Assembly (NCBI GenBank): GCA_016721245.1
Contig: JADKIQ010000003.1
Location: 196,501 to 260,500, forward strand
Direction: 5' to 3'
Length of the DNA: 64,000 bases
From: Sphingobacteriales bacterium
Lineage (GTDB): Bacteria; Bacteroidota; Bacteroidia; Chitinophagales; JADIYW01
Shown here: positions 9,710 to 17,531 of the stretch, piece by piece
How the letters are laid out: every line of letters begins with the position of its first letter
Numbering within the stretch: position 1 is the first letter of the stretch
The notes under the pieces: model-generated
Told to the model about the DNA's origin: nothing
What the model saw: only the letters and a program-made list of their open reading frames with translations
The model's database searches: none
Translations under genes and position numbers: made by a program

Positions 9710-10423
9710 CTAGAATTTATTTTTTTCTGTTTTTGATGGACGGATAGTTTTCATCTGAATAATATCCACCAAAAAGGAAAAAGCCATAGCGAAATATATA
9801 TACCCCTTCGGGATTTTAAACTGAAATCCTTCAGCTAAAAGCGAAACGCCAATCATCATTAAAAAACATAATGCTAAAATTTTAAATGACGGATGTTTTT
9901 TAATAAAATCACTGATTGGTTTTGATGCTATCAGCATTATAAGTACGGTAACAATTACCGCCGTATACATTACCCACAATTCCTGCACCATGCCAACAGC
10001 TGTAATAATTGAATCTATAGAAAAAATAAGATCCAGTACTATGATTTCTAAAAGCAGTCTTTTAAAATTCCCCTCTTTTGGGATTACCGGTAATTCTTCG
10101 TTGGGCAACTCTGATCTGTGATAAATTTCTATAGTACTTTTATACAATAAAAACAAACCGCCGGTAATTAATATTAAACTCTTTCCGGAAAAATCAATTT
10201 GTAAAGCAGTAAAAAGTGTATAATCTAATTTTAATATCCATGAAATAAATGCTAATAGTAATAATCTCATAACCATAGCCAAACCAATACCCCAATATCT
10301 GAGTTTATTCCGTTGACGTTCCGGTAATTTATCCGCCAATATTGAGATAAAAATAATATTATCTATTCCAAGAATTACTTCTAAGGAAATTAAGGAAATT
10401 AATGGAATGATTGCGTCCAGCAT
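9710..10423 (-). CDS. TerC-family integral membrane protein
   Basis: 237 residues with about seven membrane segments. The TerC signature acidic positions are present: E15 and D21 in SLEVILGIDNI, and D131 and D137 in VLDLIFSIDSI. Characterised relatives (Alx/MntP-linked, YceF/YkoY) export Mn2+ or help load metal onto secreted proteins; others are tied to tellurite resistance. Here the gene sits inside the inorganic-carbon operon, 18 bases after the carbonic anhydrase and 4 bases before dabA, so it is very probably co-transcribed. Metal supply or export to the zinc enzymes beside it, or ion balance during bicarbonate uptake, are guesses from position only. No CBS/CorC C-terminal domain is present. 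Confidence 0.88.
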   Translation of the reverse strand: MLDAIIPLISLISLEVILGIDNIIFISILADKLPERQRNKLRYWGIGLAMVMRLLLLAFISWILKLDYTLFTALQIDFSGKSLILITGGLFLLYKSTIEIYHRSELPNEELPVIPKEGNFKRLLLEIIVLDLIFSIDSIITAVGMVQELWVMYTAVIVTVLIMLIASKPISDFIKKHPSFKILALCFLMMIGVSLLAEGFQFKIPKGYIYFAMAFSFLVDIIQMKTIRPSKTEKNKF

Positions 10424-10441
10424 TATTTTATTATATAGTTT

Positions 10442-11125
10442 TTAATGTCTCAGTTCAGCAACACTAAAATTTGCATTCTGTTCATCACGTATAAATAGCA
10501 CGTCATTATAAAATTCAACAACACCTGATTCAATATTATACATTGCACCTATAATGCCAACAGTTCCGTTTTCCACCATCTGTTCTAAAATAAAACTTCG
10601 TTCGATAATGCTTTTGACAGATCGTTTTACATTAATCTCTGCAACATTTTCTACAAATGAATGATTAGCTGAAGTCCTGTCTTTTTTAGTTGAATTTTCC
10701 TGATAAACTGCAGGTTGGATTTTTGATAGCAGTTCGGTTAAGTTACCCATTTCTACATGATCACATGCACCTTTTATTGCTCCGCACTTGGTATGACCTA
10801 AAACAACAATTAATTTGGAACCTGCTACCTTGCAAGCAAATTCCATACTTCCTAAGATATCCGTATTCACTATGTTTCCGGCTATGCGCACAGAAAAAAT
10901 ATCACCCAGGCCCTGGTCAAAAATCAGTTCTGCAGAAGTTCTGCTGTCTATGCAGCTTAGTACTGTTGCAAAAGGCCATTGCCCATCTCTCGTATCATTT
11001 ACCTGTTGCAGTAAATCCCTCTGCTGTTTCAGGTTTTTTACAAATCTTTCGTTTCCTTCTTTTAAAATTTGCATCGCCAGTCTGGGCGTTAAAATATCTT
11101 GTGTTTCTTTTGTATGTGTTTTCAT
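10442..11125 (-). CDS. Beta-class carbonic anhydrase
   Basis: 227 residues. Zinc ligands and the catalytic dyad are visible: C58, D60 and R62 in LSCIDSRTSAE, then H111 and C114 in GHTKCGA. The enzyme interconverts CO2 and bicarbonate. No signal peptide is present, so it acts in the cytoplasm. It starts 5 bases after the SulP stop, a pairing common in bacteria, where it suggests that SulP carries bicarbonate rather than sulfate. In an inorganic-carbon operon a free cytoplasmic carbonic anhydrase would tend to leak CO2 in an autotroph. For a heterotroph it simply sets the CO2/bicarbonate balance for biotin carboxylases and PEP carboxylase-type reactions. Confidence 0.95.
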   Translation of the reverse strand: MKTHTKETQDILTPRLAMQILKEGNERFVKNLKQQRDLLQQVNDTRDGQWPFATVLSCIDSRTSAELIFDQGLGDIFSVRIAGNIVNTDILGSMEFACKVAGSKLIVVLGHTKCGAIKGACDHVEMGNLTELLSKIQPAVYQENSTKKDRTSANHSFVENVAEINVKRSVKSIIERSFILEQMVENGTVGIIGAMYNIESGVVEFYNDVLFIRDEQNANFSVAELRH

Positions 11126-11130
11126 TTTTT

Positions 11131-12726
11131 TTATTGTTTATTATCATGAAGAGTTTTAACATGACTGTCGTTTTCTATATTATAGACTTCTTTGAAGCCT
11201 GTAAGCAAAGCCGTTATGTTCTTTTCTTTTGATTGTGTTTCTTTAAAATTACGTATTAATTCGAGTACATCATAGTCAATATAGGTAGTTTTTGATGCAT
11301 CAATGGTGACTAATGAGTTTTCCGGCAAATGGGCCAGTGTCTGTTTAATGCTTGCTTTGTTCAGAAACGATACTTCTTCTGCTAATTGAATATTTATTTT
11401 ATCACCTTTATGATAATCTTCTTTGTGGAAGAAATATGCATTCTTTAAGTTCCCTTTTAAAATAAAAAAAATACTGACTGCCAAACCAACACCAACACCT
11501 TTCAGTAAATCTGTAAAGACAATAACTATGACAGTTATAATAAATGGTATCCATTGATGTTTTCCGTTTTTAAACATATCCTTGTAAATGGATATTTTTG
11601 TTAATTTGTAACCAACCGTTAGAAGTATCGCTGCCAGTGCAGCTAACGGGATTTTATTTAATAAGGTAGGAATTAACGCAACACAAATCAGCAGCAGGAA
11701 ACCGTGAAACATGGCAGATATCTTTGTTTCAGCTTTGGCATTTACGTTAGCAGAGCTTCTGACAATCACACTCGTAATCGGTAATCCGCCGATTAAGCCG
11801 GAAACAATATTTCCAATACCTTGTGCTTTTAATTCTAAATTAGTTGATGTAATTCTTTTATGCGGATCAATATTATCTACTGCCTCAATAGATAATAAAG
11901 TTTCAATAGAAGCAACAATGGCTATCGTAGCAGCGATGGTAATGACCTGCATGTTGGTGATTTGCGTAAAATCTGGAAAAGTAAAAAATCCTAAAAAATC
12001 GCTGAAACTATTAGCTATAGGAACAGTTACCAGATGAGATTTATCTGTCAGTGCTAATGAAGAATTTGTACTTAAAAATAACTCATTTAATGCTACACTT
12101 ACAAAAACAGCAACCAATCCACCTGGAATAAATCCAATTTTATTTTTAATAAATGGTTTTTCCCAAACTAACAATATTATTAAAGCTATTACAGCAATCA
12201 GTGTAGACCCTAAATTGATATGCTGTAGCGGGTGCAAAAATGCTGTAAAGGTATTTTCTCCGTTTGTCTGAATAAAATCCAGATTGCCTTCTATATCTGC
12301 ATCATAGCCAAAAGCATGAGGAATTTGTTTCAGGATAATTAAAATTCCAATCGCTGTTAGCATACCTTTAATTACATTAGACGGGAAATAATTACTGATA
12401 GTTCCGGCTTTCAAAAAACCAAGAATCACCTGTATTACACCTGCCAATACTACAGCCAGCAGAAAAATATTGAATGCACCCAGTTGTTGAATTGAGAGCA
12501 GAACTATAGCAGCTAAACCTGCTGCAGGTCCGCTGACACTTAACTGTGAATTACTGATAACGGCAACAACCAGACCGCCTACAATTCCGGATATCATGCC
12601 AGAAAAGAAAGGTGCACCGGACGCCAGTGCAATACCTAAACATAATGGCAAGGCAACCAAGAATACCACAATTCCTGCAGGTAAATCTGATTTCAGGTTT
12701 GATAACATACCTTTTTTAGAAGTCAT
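11131..12726 (-). CDS. SulP-family anion transporter with STAS domain (bicarbonate candidate)
   Basis: 531 residues. The SulP transmembrane core runs from about residue 12 (DLPAGIVVFLVALPLCLGIA, the usual SulP entry helix) through VSGPAAGLAAIV and GLIGGLPITSVIVRSSANVN. A C-terminal STAS-like segment follows (ENSLVTIDASKTTYIDYDVL). SulP members carry sulfate, bicarbonate, dicarboxylates or other anions; the BicA branch is a Na+/bicarbonate symporter. The adjacent carbonic anhydrase and downstream dabAB favour bicarbonate here, an inference from context. No sulfate-assimilation genes are nearby. It is the first large gene of the operon, preceded after a 76-base gap by a small exported protein. 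Confidence 0.9.
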   Translation of the reverse strand: MTSKKGMLSNLKSDLPAGIVVFLVALPLCLGIALASGAPFFSGMISGIVGGLVVAVISNSQLSVSGPAAGLAAIVLLSIQQLGAFNIFLLAVVLAGVIQVILGFLKAGTISNYFPSNVIKGMLTAIGILIILKQIPHAFGYDADIEGNLDFIQTNGENTFTAFLHPLQHINLGSTLIAVIALIILLVWEKPFIKNKIGFIPGGLVAVFVSVALNELFLSTNSSLALTDKSHLVTVPIANSFSDFLGFFTFPDFTQITNMQVITIAATIAIVASIETLLSIEAVDNIDPHKRITSTNLELKAQGIGNIVSGLIGGLPITSVIVRSSANVNAKAETKISAMFHGFLLLICVALIPTLLNKIPLAALAAILLTVGYKLTKISIYKDMFKNGKHQWIPFIITVIVIVFTDLLKGVGVGLAVSIFFILKGNLKNAYFFHKEDYHKGDKINIQLAEEVSFLNKASIKQTLAHLPENSLVTIDASKTTYIDYDVLELIRNFKETQSKEKNITALLTGFKEVYNIENDSHVKTLHDNKQ

Positions 12727-12802
12727 AAACTTTAAATTTTGTTTGGATAAAAAAATGGAAATTACTGAGACAGAAAATCGTCAAAGTTTTGAAATATAAA
12801 GT

Positions 12803-13135
12803 TTATGCAAAATCTGGTGGAGGCGAAAAAGTTTCAAGCCAGTCTACCGCCGGAACATGCAGATGAAAATGAGCAAATTTCTCTTTGGAAATCTTATAAA
12901 AAACATCGTTAGAGAAATTAAAATACCTTACAGGCTGTAAGAGTTTTATGCCAAATTCATTGATATCTGTACCTTTTGAACTGCCGTGCTCTTCTTCAGC
13001 AGGCATTGAAGTGGTAAATTGTTTAGCAATACTTTTTTCTGTGTTAACAGGAATGATAAACAAGAGGAAATTTAAAAGTAATAATATGGCTGTAAGTCTG
13101 TTCAAAAAAGAAAAATTCGTTTTACAATTACGCAA
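12803..13135 (-). CDS. Small exported protein of unknown function, upstream of SulP
   Basis: 110 residues. A signal-anchor or signal peptide (RLTAILLLLNFLLFIIPVNT, residues 12-31) is followed by a polar region with EEEHGSS and a C-terminus HLHVPAVDWLETFSPPPDFA. It resembles the small, poorly conserved Bacteroidota proteins ending in a PPP motif that are often found in front of transporter genes, but I recognise no named family. The histidines (HFHLH) could bind a metal. It is on the same strand as the SulP-dab operon with a 76-base gap and no terminator visible between them, so it could be the first gene of that transcript. It might alternatively be a chance ORF; the clean signal peptide argues against that. 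Confidence 0.6.
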   Translation of the reverse strand: MRNCKTNFSFLNRLTAILLLLNFLLFIIPVNTEKSIAKQFTTSMPAEEEHGSSKGTDINEFGIKLLQPVRYFNFSNDVFYKISKEKFAHFHLHVPAVDWLETFSPPPDFA

Positions 13136-13387
13136 TATGCATATATTTTTGCTGATTGTGTTATAGTTACACGTTCAATTAACATATTTTTATTGTAGAT
13201 AGTTCATTCTGCGTGTTTCCTTAACATAATGTGATACTTAGTTTTTTTGGGATACTTTTTGTGAATATTTTGTGAACGTTTTTTGTCATTCATGAACATT
13301 ACAGTTAATTTGCACAAAAACAATCATGTATATAATTGAATATGAGCAAATTAACAATTTAAAATTAAATTCATTTTCAACTGTTTA

Positions 13388-13419
13388 AAAGTTAGCATGA
13401 TTTATATCATACCAACTTT
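13388..13419. promoter_or_regulatory. CRP/FNR-like palindromic operator
   Basis: Two 14-base arms (13388-13401 and 13406-13419) match as inverted repeats at 12 of 14 positions, around a 4-base spacer TTAT. The core reads TGAT-N4-ATCA, the same half-sites and spacing as FNR/CRP-family boxes. Its centre is about 42 bases upstream of the start point expected from the promoter-like element at 13433-13440, the class-II activator position. It lies in the 461-base region between the small exported protein and the porin gene, so it could also act on the divergent carbon operon. No regulator gene is adjacent. Confidence 0.5.
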
Positions 13420-13432
13420 AACACTTATTGAT

Positions 13433-13440
13433 GAACTTTG
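13433..13440 (+). promoter_or_regulatory. Candidate -7 element of the porin promoter
   Basis: GAACTTTG matches the Bacteroidota -7 consensus TAnnTTTG at five of six defined positions (first base differs). No good -33 TTTG box is seen at the expected distance. That place is occupied by the palindrome at 13388-13419, as expected of an activator-dependent promoter. A transcript from here would have a leader of roughly 150 bases before the porin start. Confidence 0.35.
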
Positions 13441-13516
13441 CAGTAATGATTTCAGGAAATCAAAACAAGATTAATCAAAAGCGTAATTCTCTGCCACACA
13501 CAAAGAATACTCTTAT

Positions 13517-13545
13517 AACGACGACTTTGAGTTCGTCGTTTTTTA
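13517..13545 (+). terminator. Terminator-like hairpin inside the porin leader
   Basis: AACGACGA (13517-13524) and TCGTCGTT (13533-13540) form a perfect 8-base stem with an 8-base loop, followed by TTTTA. It lies upstream of the porin ATG (13597) and downstream of the candidate promoter at 13433. It would either end a short RNA of about 100 bases or act as a leader attenuator. The rest of 13136-13596 shows no gene I can support; a short frame from 13428 has no protein-like character. Confidence 0.45.
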
Positions 13546-13596
13546 TTTCCTGCATCATTAAAAAACGTGCACACACACACCAACACACACATACAG

Positions 13597-14973
13597 ATGA
13601 AAACATTGATTCAAAAAAGCATTTTTGCTTTTATGTTAATTTGGATTTTCAAAGGGAATGAGCAAGCCTATTCTAACAGTTCAGATTCTTTGGTAAATTC
13701 GGGTAAATATGATACGCTAAAATTTGCAGACACCGCCAGTATGAAACCTGTTTTAACAGATAAAAAACCGCGCACAAAATACAACGCATTTAAAAAATGG
13801 TATAATTCTTCTTATGCAGAAGAGTTTCAGCCGGCAAATAATGATAAATCAACTTCAGATAAAAAATGGTATGAATCGTTTGCTATCCGCGGTTATGCAC
13901 AGTTCAGGTATAATGCCATTCTGGAAAAAGATTCTAAGCTTAAATGCGAACAGTGTGATAGAAACTGGAGTGAAACCGGTGGATTTTCTATTCGTCGTAT
14001 GCGTATTATATTTTATGGACACATTGGTAAAAGAGTTTACTTTTACATTCAACCGGATTTTGCAAGTGCCTCTTCCAGCACGGCTTTACATTTTGCACAA
14101 TTGCGTGATGCTTATGTAGATGTTGGGGTAGACAAAAATAATGAGTTTCGGTTCAGGGTGGGGCAAAGTAAAGTGCCTTACGGTTTTGAAAATATGCAAT
14201 CCAGCCAGAACAGATTACCATTTGACAGAAATGATGCACTAAACAGTGCAGTCACAAATGAACGAGACTTAGGGGTGTTTTTCTACTGGGCACCAAAAGC
14301 AAAAAGAGAGTTGTTTTCCATTCTTGTAAAAGAAGGACTGAAAGGCTCCGGTGATTATGGTGTTGTTGGAGTTGGTATCTACAACGGACAGACAGCTAAT
14401 AAACCTGAATTGAATAAAGTACCTCATGTGGTTGCCCGTGTTACCTATCCGTTTAAAGTAAAGAAGCAGATTCTGGAAATGGCATTTCAGGGTTATAGCG
14501 GCAAGTATATCGTATCAAAAGAGTTGGTTAGTAGCGGTACAGGTGCCACAGAAAAAAGAGATTATACAGACCAGCGCATAGCAGGAACTTTTATTTTATA
14601 TCCAAAACCATTTGGTATTCAGGCAGAATATAATTTCGGAAGAGGTCCTGAATATAACAAAGTCACAGATTCCATAGAAATTCAGAAATTACATGGCGGT
14701 TATATTACATTGTCGTACATTCAGCATATCAAAAAACAAATATTGATTCCATATTTCCGGGCACAATATTATGATGGTGGTAAGAAGCATGAATTAGATG
14801 CCAGAAGTTACACCGTTCAGGAATATGAATTTGGATTCGAATGGCAACCCGTTAAGCAATTTGAATTGGTGGCAGCCTACTCTTATGCTAACAGACGTTT
14901 TGAAGATCATACATTGCAAAACAATCACGTAAAAGGAAATTCTATCAGAATTCAGGCACAGGTAAATTTTTAA
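13597..14973 (+). CDS. Phosphate-selective porin O/P-like outer membrane protein
   Basis: 458 residues from the ATG at 13597; an in-frame ATG at 13567 would prepend a His/Thr run encoded by a CA-rich tract and break the signal peptide. The signal peptide is MKTLIQKSIFAFMLIWIF..., followed by a charged linker. An OprO/OprP-type beta-barrel then runs from about residue 88 (FAIRGYAQFRYNAILEKD) through GGFSIRRMRIIFYGHIGKRV, VGQSKVPYGFENMQ and the final FELVAAYSYANRRFEDHTL strand. It would let phosphate or other anions cross the outer membrane. A CxxC pair (LKCEQCDRNW) in an early loop is unusual for a porin. DUF47 and PiT genes follow within 30 and 40 bases, supporting a phosphate role. Confidence 0.87.
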   Translation: MKTLIQKSIFAFMLIWIFKGNEQAYSNSSDSLVNSGKYDTLKFADTASMKPVLTDKKPRTKYNAFKKWYNSSYAEEFQPANNDKSTSDKKWYESFAIRGYAQFRYNAILEKDSKLKCEQCDRNWSETGGFSIRRMRIIFYGHIGKRVYFYIQPDFASASSSTALHFAQLRDAYVDVGVDKNNEFRFRVGQSKVPYGFENMQSSQNRLPFDRNDALNSAVTNERDLGVFFYWAPKAKRELFSILVKEGLKGSGDYGVVGVGIYNGQTANKPELNKVPHVVARVTYPFKVKKQILEMAFQGYSGKYIVSKELVSSGTGATEKRDYTDQRIAGTFILYPKPFGIQAEYNFGRGPEYNKVTDSIEIQKLHGGYITLSYIQHIKKQILIPYFRAQYYDGGKKHELDARSYTVQEYEFGFEWQPVKQFELVAAYSYANRRFEDHTLQNNHVKGNSIRIQAQVNF

Positions 14974-15003
14974 TCATAAATATTAACAACTAAAAATAAA
15001 GTT

Positions 15004-15648
15004 ATGTCATTATCAATCTTAAAATTCTTTCAACCAAAAGACAAAATCTTTCAAAATCTTTTTGAAAAAACAGCAGATATTTCCGTACAAGTCAGTGAAA
15101 TATTTCTAGAAGCCATGAAGGCATCCGATTCAAAACGTTTCGAATTGCTGGCACAAACCGGACATCTGGAACATCAGGCAGATGATGTAGCTCATAATTT
15201 GTATGTGGAGTTAAGCAAAAACTTCATCACTCCGTTCGACAGAGAAGATATTCATGAATTAGCCGCTGCCATGGATGATGTGGTAGATTATATTGACGAA
15301 GTAGGTAATAAAATGAAAAATTACGAATTCACGGAATTTAATGAATATGTTTTGAAAATTGCGGAATTGAACAACGATTCTGTCAAAGAACTCAGAAACG
15401 CCATTTTAGGTCTGAGAGATATGAAAAATCTGCATAAGGTAACAGACTCCTGTCTGAAAATTCATGGCTATGAATCAAAGGTAGACTTGTTGTATAATGA
15501 CGCCATGGGTGATTTAGTACGTAATAATAAAGATAATCCGGTTAAAATTATCGTGATGAAGGATTTATACGAAGAGTTGGAATTAATTTCCGACAAATGT
15601 CAGGATGCATCAAATGTTATCGAATCGATTGTAATTAAATATTCATAA
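15004..15648 (+). CDS. DUF47 / PhoU-like protein (Pit accessory)
   Basis: 214 residues, all helical, with the DUF47 pattern: a short lead (FFQPKDKIFQNLFEKTADIS), then acidic metal-binding stretches in two helical repeats (LEHQADDVAHNLYVELSKNF, DREDIHELAAAMDDVVDYID, and ESKVDLLYNDAMGDLVRNNK near the end). PhoU-like proteins of this family bind iron or magnesium clusters and regulate or assist low-affinity phosphate transporters at the cytoplasmic face. The gene lies 30 bases after the porin and 40 bases before PiT, so the three are probably one transcript. Confidence 0.93.
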   Translation: MSLSILKFFQPKDKIFQNLFEKTADISVQVSEIFLEAMKASDSKRFELLAQTGHLEHQADDVAHNLYVELSKNFITPFDREDIHELAAAMDDVVDYIDEVGNKMKNYEFTEFNEYVLKIAELNNDSVKELRNAILGLRDMKNLHKVTDSCLKIHGYESKVDLLYNDAMGDLVRNNKDNPVKIIVMKDLYEELELISDKCQDASNVIESIVIKYS

Positions 15649-15688
15649 TAAACTGTACAAAGTACATTGTAAATAATAAATATAAATT

Positions 15689-17359
15689 ATGGAATTTCTA
15701 ATTATAATTATAGCATTAGCTTTGATATTCGACTATATCAATGGCTTCCATGATGCAGCAAACTCTATTGCAACAATTGTTTCAACAAAAGTACTGACTC
15801 CTTTTCAGGCGGTTCTATGGGCAGCATTTTTTAATTTTGTAGCCTTCTTGATTTTTAAAGATCATGCTGTAGCTAACACTATTGGTAAAACAGTAAATGA
15901 AGGATTTATAACACTTCCGGTAATTTTCGCCGGATTAATTGCAGCCATTATCTGGAACCTCTTAACCTGGTGGTATGGTATACCTTCATCTTCTTCTCAT
16001 ACATTAATCGGTGGTTTTGCAGGTGCAGCTATCACTCATGCTGTTATTAAAAACGGTGGATGGGTGCCATTACAGGATATTGTTGACAGTTCTAAAATTT
16101 TAAAAACCGTTGCATTTATCTTTTTGGCGCCGTTAATAGGTATGGGTATTTCCATGTTTTATACTTTGGTGATGATGAACAGAAATACATGGATAAAATC
16201 GGGGGTTTTATTATTGACTTGTGTGGGAATATGGTTTACATTCATTCATTTTCAGGAAAAGAAAATAGATGAAAATATTGCAAAATTTTTCAGGATTGAG
16301 AAATATCAAAAAGATTTAAAAGATCCGTCTAAAAAAGATGAGTATCCAAAAATTGAAGAAAAATTAGCCAAAGCTAAAATTAATGCAGAGAAATCGTATC
16401 CGTTTATTGAACATTATGAAAGCAAAGGAAGCAAAATAGTTGCTGAAGAAATTGCACAAAATGTAGATTTAAAAGCTGTTACTACTTCCAGAATAGAAGA
16501 TAAATTGAAATTATTTTTCGAACTTAAAAAACTGGAAAATCTGGCTAAAAAAGATTCAAAATTTGAGCGAGCGGCAAAACAAGCAAAAATTAATGTTGAT
16601 TCTCTTAAACCTATTGCTAAGCTACATGCAGAAATAGGGATGGATACTATGGCTGAAAAAATGTATGCTTTAGGTTTAGTTCAACCGAATATGCACGACG
16701 ATTTCGTAAATATGGTTAAAGTTGATATTAAAAAGGATTTGGGTAAAGAGATGGACAAATCGAACAACCGTATTATCCGTTTTGGATTAATTGTCATGTT
16801 GTTAATTATTATCTTATCTTTTATCTACACAGAACAAATCAAAGAACCGAGTGCACAGCGTACTTCTAATAATTTTAAAAAAATGCAATTACTATCCTCG
16901 GCTGCATTTAGTATAGGGCATGGAGGTAATGACGCTCAAAAAGTAATGGGTATTATTGCTGCCGCTTTAATTGCAAACGGCAATATCGTTGATATAAAAG
17001 CTATGCCGGATTGGGTTCCTCTTTCCTGTTATTTAGCAATAAGTTTAGGAACCCTCAGTGGTGGCTGGAAGATTGTAAAAACAATGGGTACAAAAATCAC
17101 CAAAGTAACACCGCTGGAAGGTGTGTGTGCAGAAACGGCAGGTGCGACCACCTTGTTCTTAACGGAGCAAATGGGTATCCCGGTTTCAACCACTCACACG
17201 ATCACAGGTGCAATTATCGGTGTTGGGGCAACCAAACGTCTGAGTGCCGTGAGATGGGGGGTTACCGTCAATTTATTGTGGGCATGGATACTTACTATAC
17301 CGGTGAGTGCATTACTGGCTGCCATTACCTATTTAATTGTAAATATTTTCGTGAAATAA
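15689..17359 (+). CDS. PiT-family inorganic phosphate transporter with large central insert
   Basis: 556 residues. Both PiT signature halves are present: GFHDAANSIATIVSTKVL near residue 19 and GHGGNDAQKVMGII in the C-terminal half, with IPSSSSHTLIGG and IPVSTTHTITGAIIGVG. Such proteins import phosphate (often as a metal-phosphate complex) with H+ or Na+ across the inner membrane. Between the halves, roughly residues 190-365, lies a soluble Lys/Glu-rich helical insert absent from the short E. coli-type PitA core. It could be the docking site for the DUF47 partner encoded just upstream (inference). A strong terminator follows 18 bases after the stop. Confidence 0.93.
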   Translation: MEFLIIIIALALIFDYINGFHDAANSIATIVSTKVLTPFQAVLWAAFFNFVAFLIFKDHAVANTIGKTVNEGFITLPVIFAGLIAAIIWNLLTWWYGIPSSSSHTLIGGFAGAAITHAVIKNGGWVPLQDIVDSSKILKTVAFIFLAPLIGMGISMFYTLVMMNRNTWIKSGVLLLTCVGIWFTFIHFQEKKIDENIAKFFRIEKYQKDLKDPSKKDEYPKIEEKLAKAKINAEKSYPFIEHYESKGSKIVAEEIAQNVDLKAVTTSRIEDKLKLFFELKKLENLAKKDSKFERAAKQAKINVDSLKPIAKLHAEIGMDTMAEKMYALGLVQPNMHDDFVNMVKVDIKKDLGKEMDKSNNRIIRFGLIVMLLIIILSFIYTEQIKEPSAQRTSNNFKKMQLLSSAAFSIGHGGNDAQKVMGIIAAALIANGNIVDIKAMPDWVPLSCYLAISLGTLSGGWKIVKTMGTKITKVTPLEGVCAETAGATTLFLTEQMGIPVSTTHTITGAIIGVGATKRLSAVRWGVTVNLLWAWILTIPVSALLAAITYLIVNIFVK

Positions 17360-17377
17360 AAAATACTAAAATTTTTA

Positions 17378-17406
17378 AAGGCTCCGATTTATCGGAGCCT
17401 TTTTTA
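17378..17406 (+). terminator. Terminator of the phosphate module
   Basis: Arms AGGCTCCGAT (17379-17388) and ATCGGAGCCT (17391-17400) form a GC-rich stem followed by TTTTTATTTA, a classic intrinsic terminator just after the PiT stop codon. Confidence 0.9.
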
Positions 17407-17531
17407 TTTATTGTGAATAGCCGGTCTGATAGTCATTGAAATCAAAAAAAATTATATTTTATTGCTCAATTGACTTACTAAATGCTATTTTAGCCAATAA
17501 TTTTTTCAAAAAATAAATGATGCACCTCTAG

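Noticed and set aside
10690..11232. 180-residue plus-strand frame opposite the carbonic anhydrase
   Set aside because: It is the antisense of a clear carbonic anhydrase gene and has no protein-like motifs.
13568..13591. CA-rich tract as a CRISPR or functional microsatellite
   Set aside because: It is a short imperfect CA run without spacers, lying just before the porin start.
13567..13596. Upstream ATG of the porin gene
   Set aside because: It would place a His/Thr run ahead of the signal peptide; the ATG at 13597 gives a normal one.
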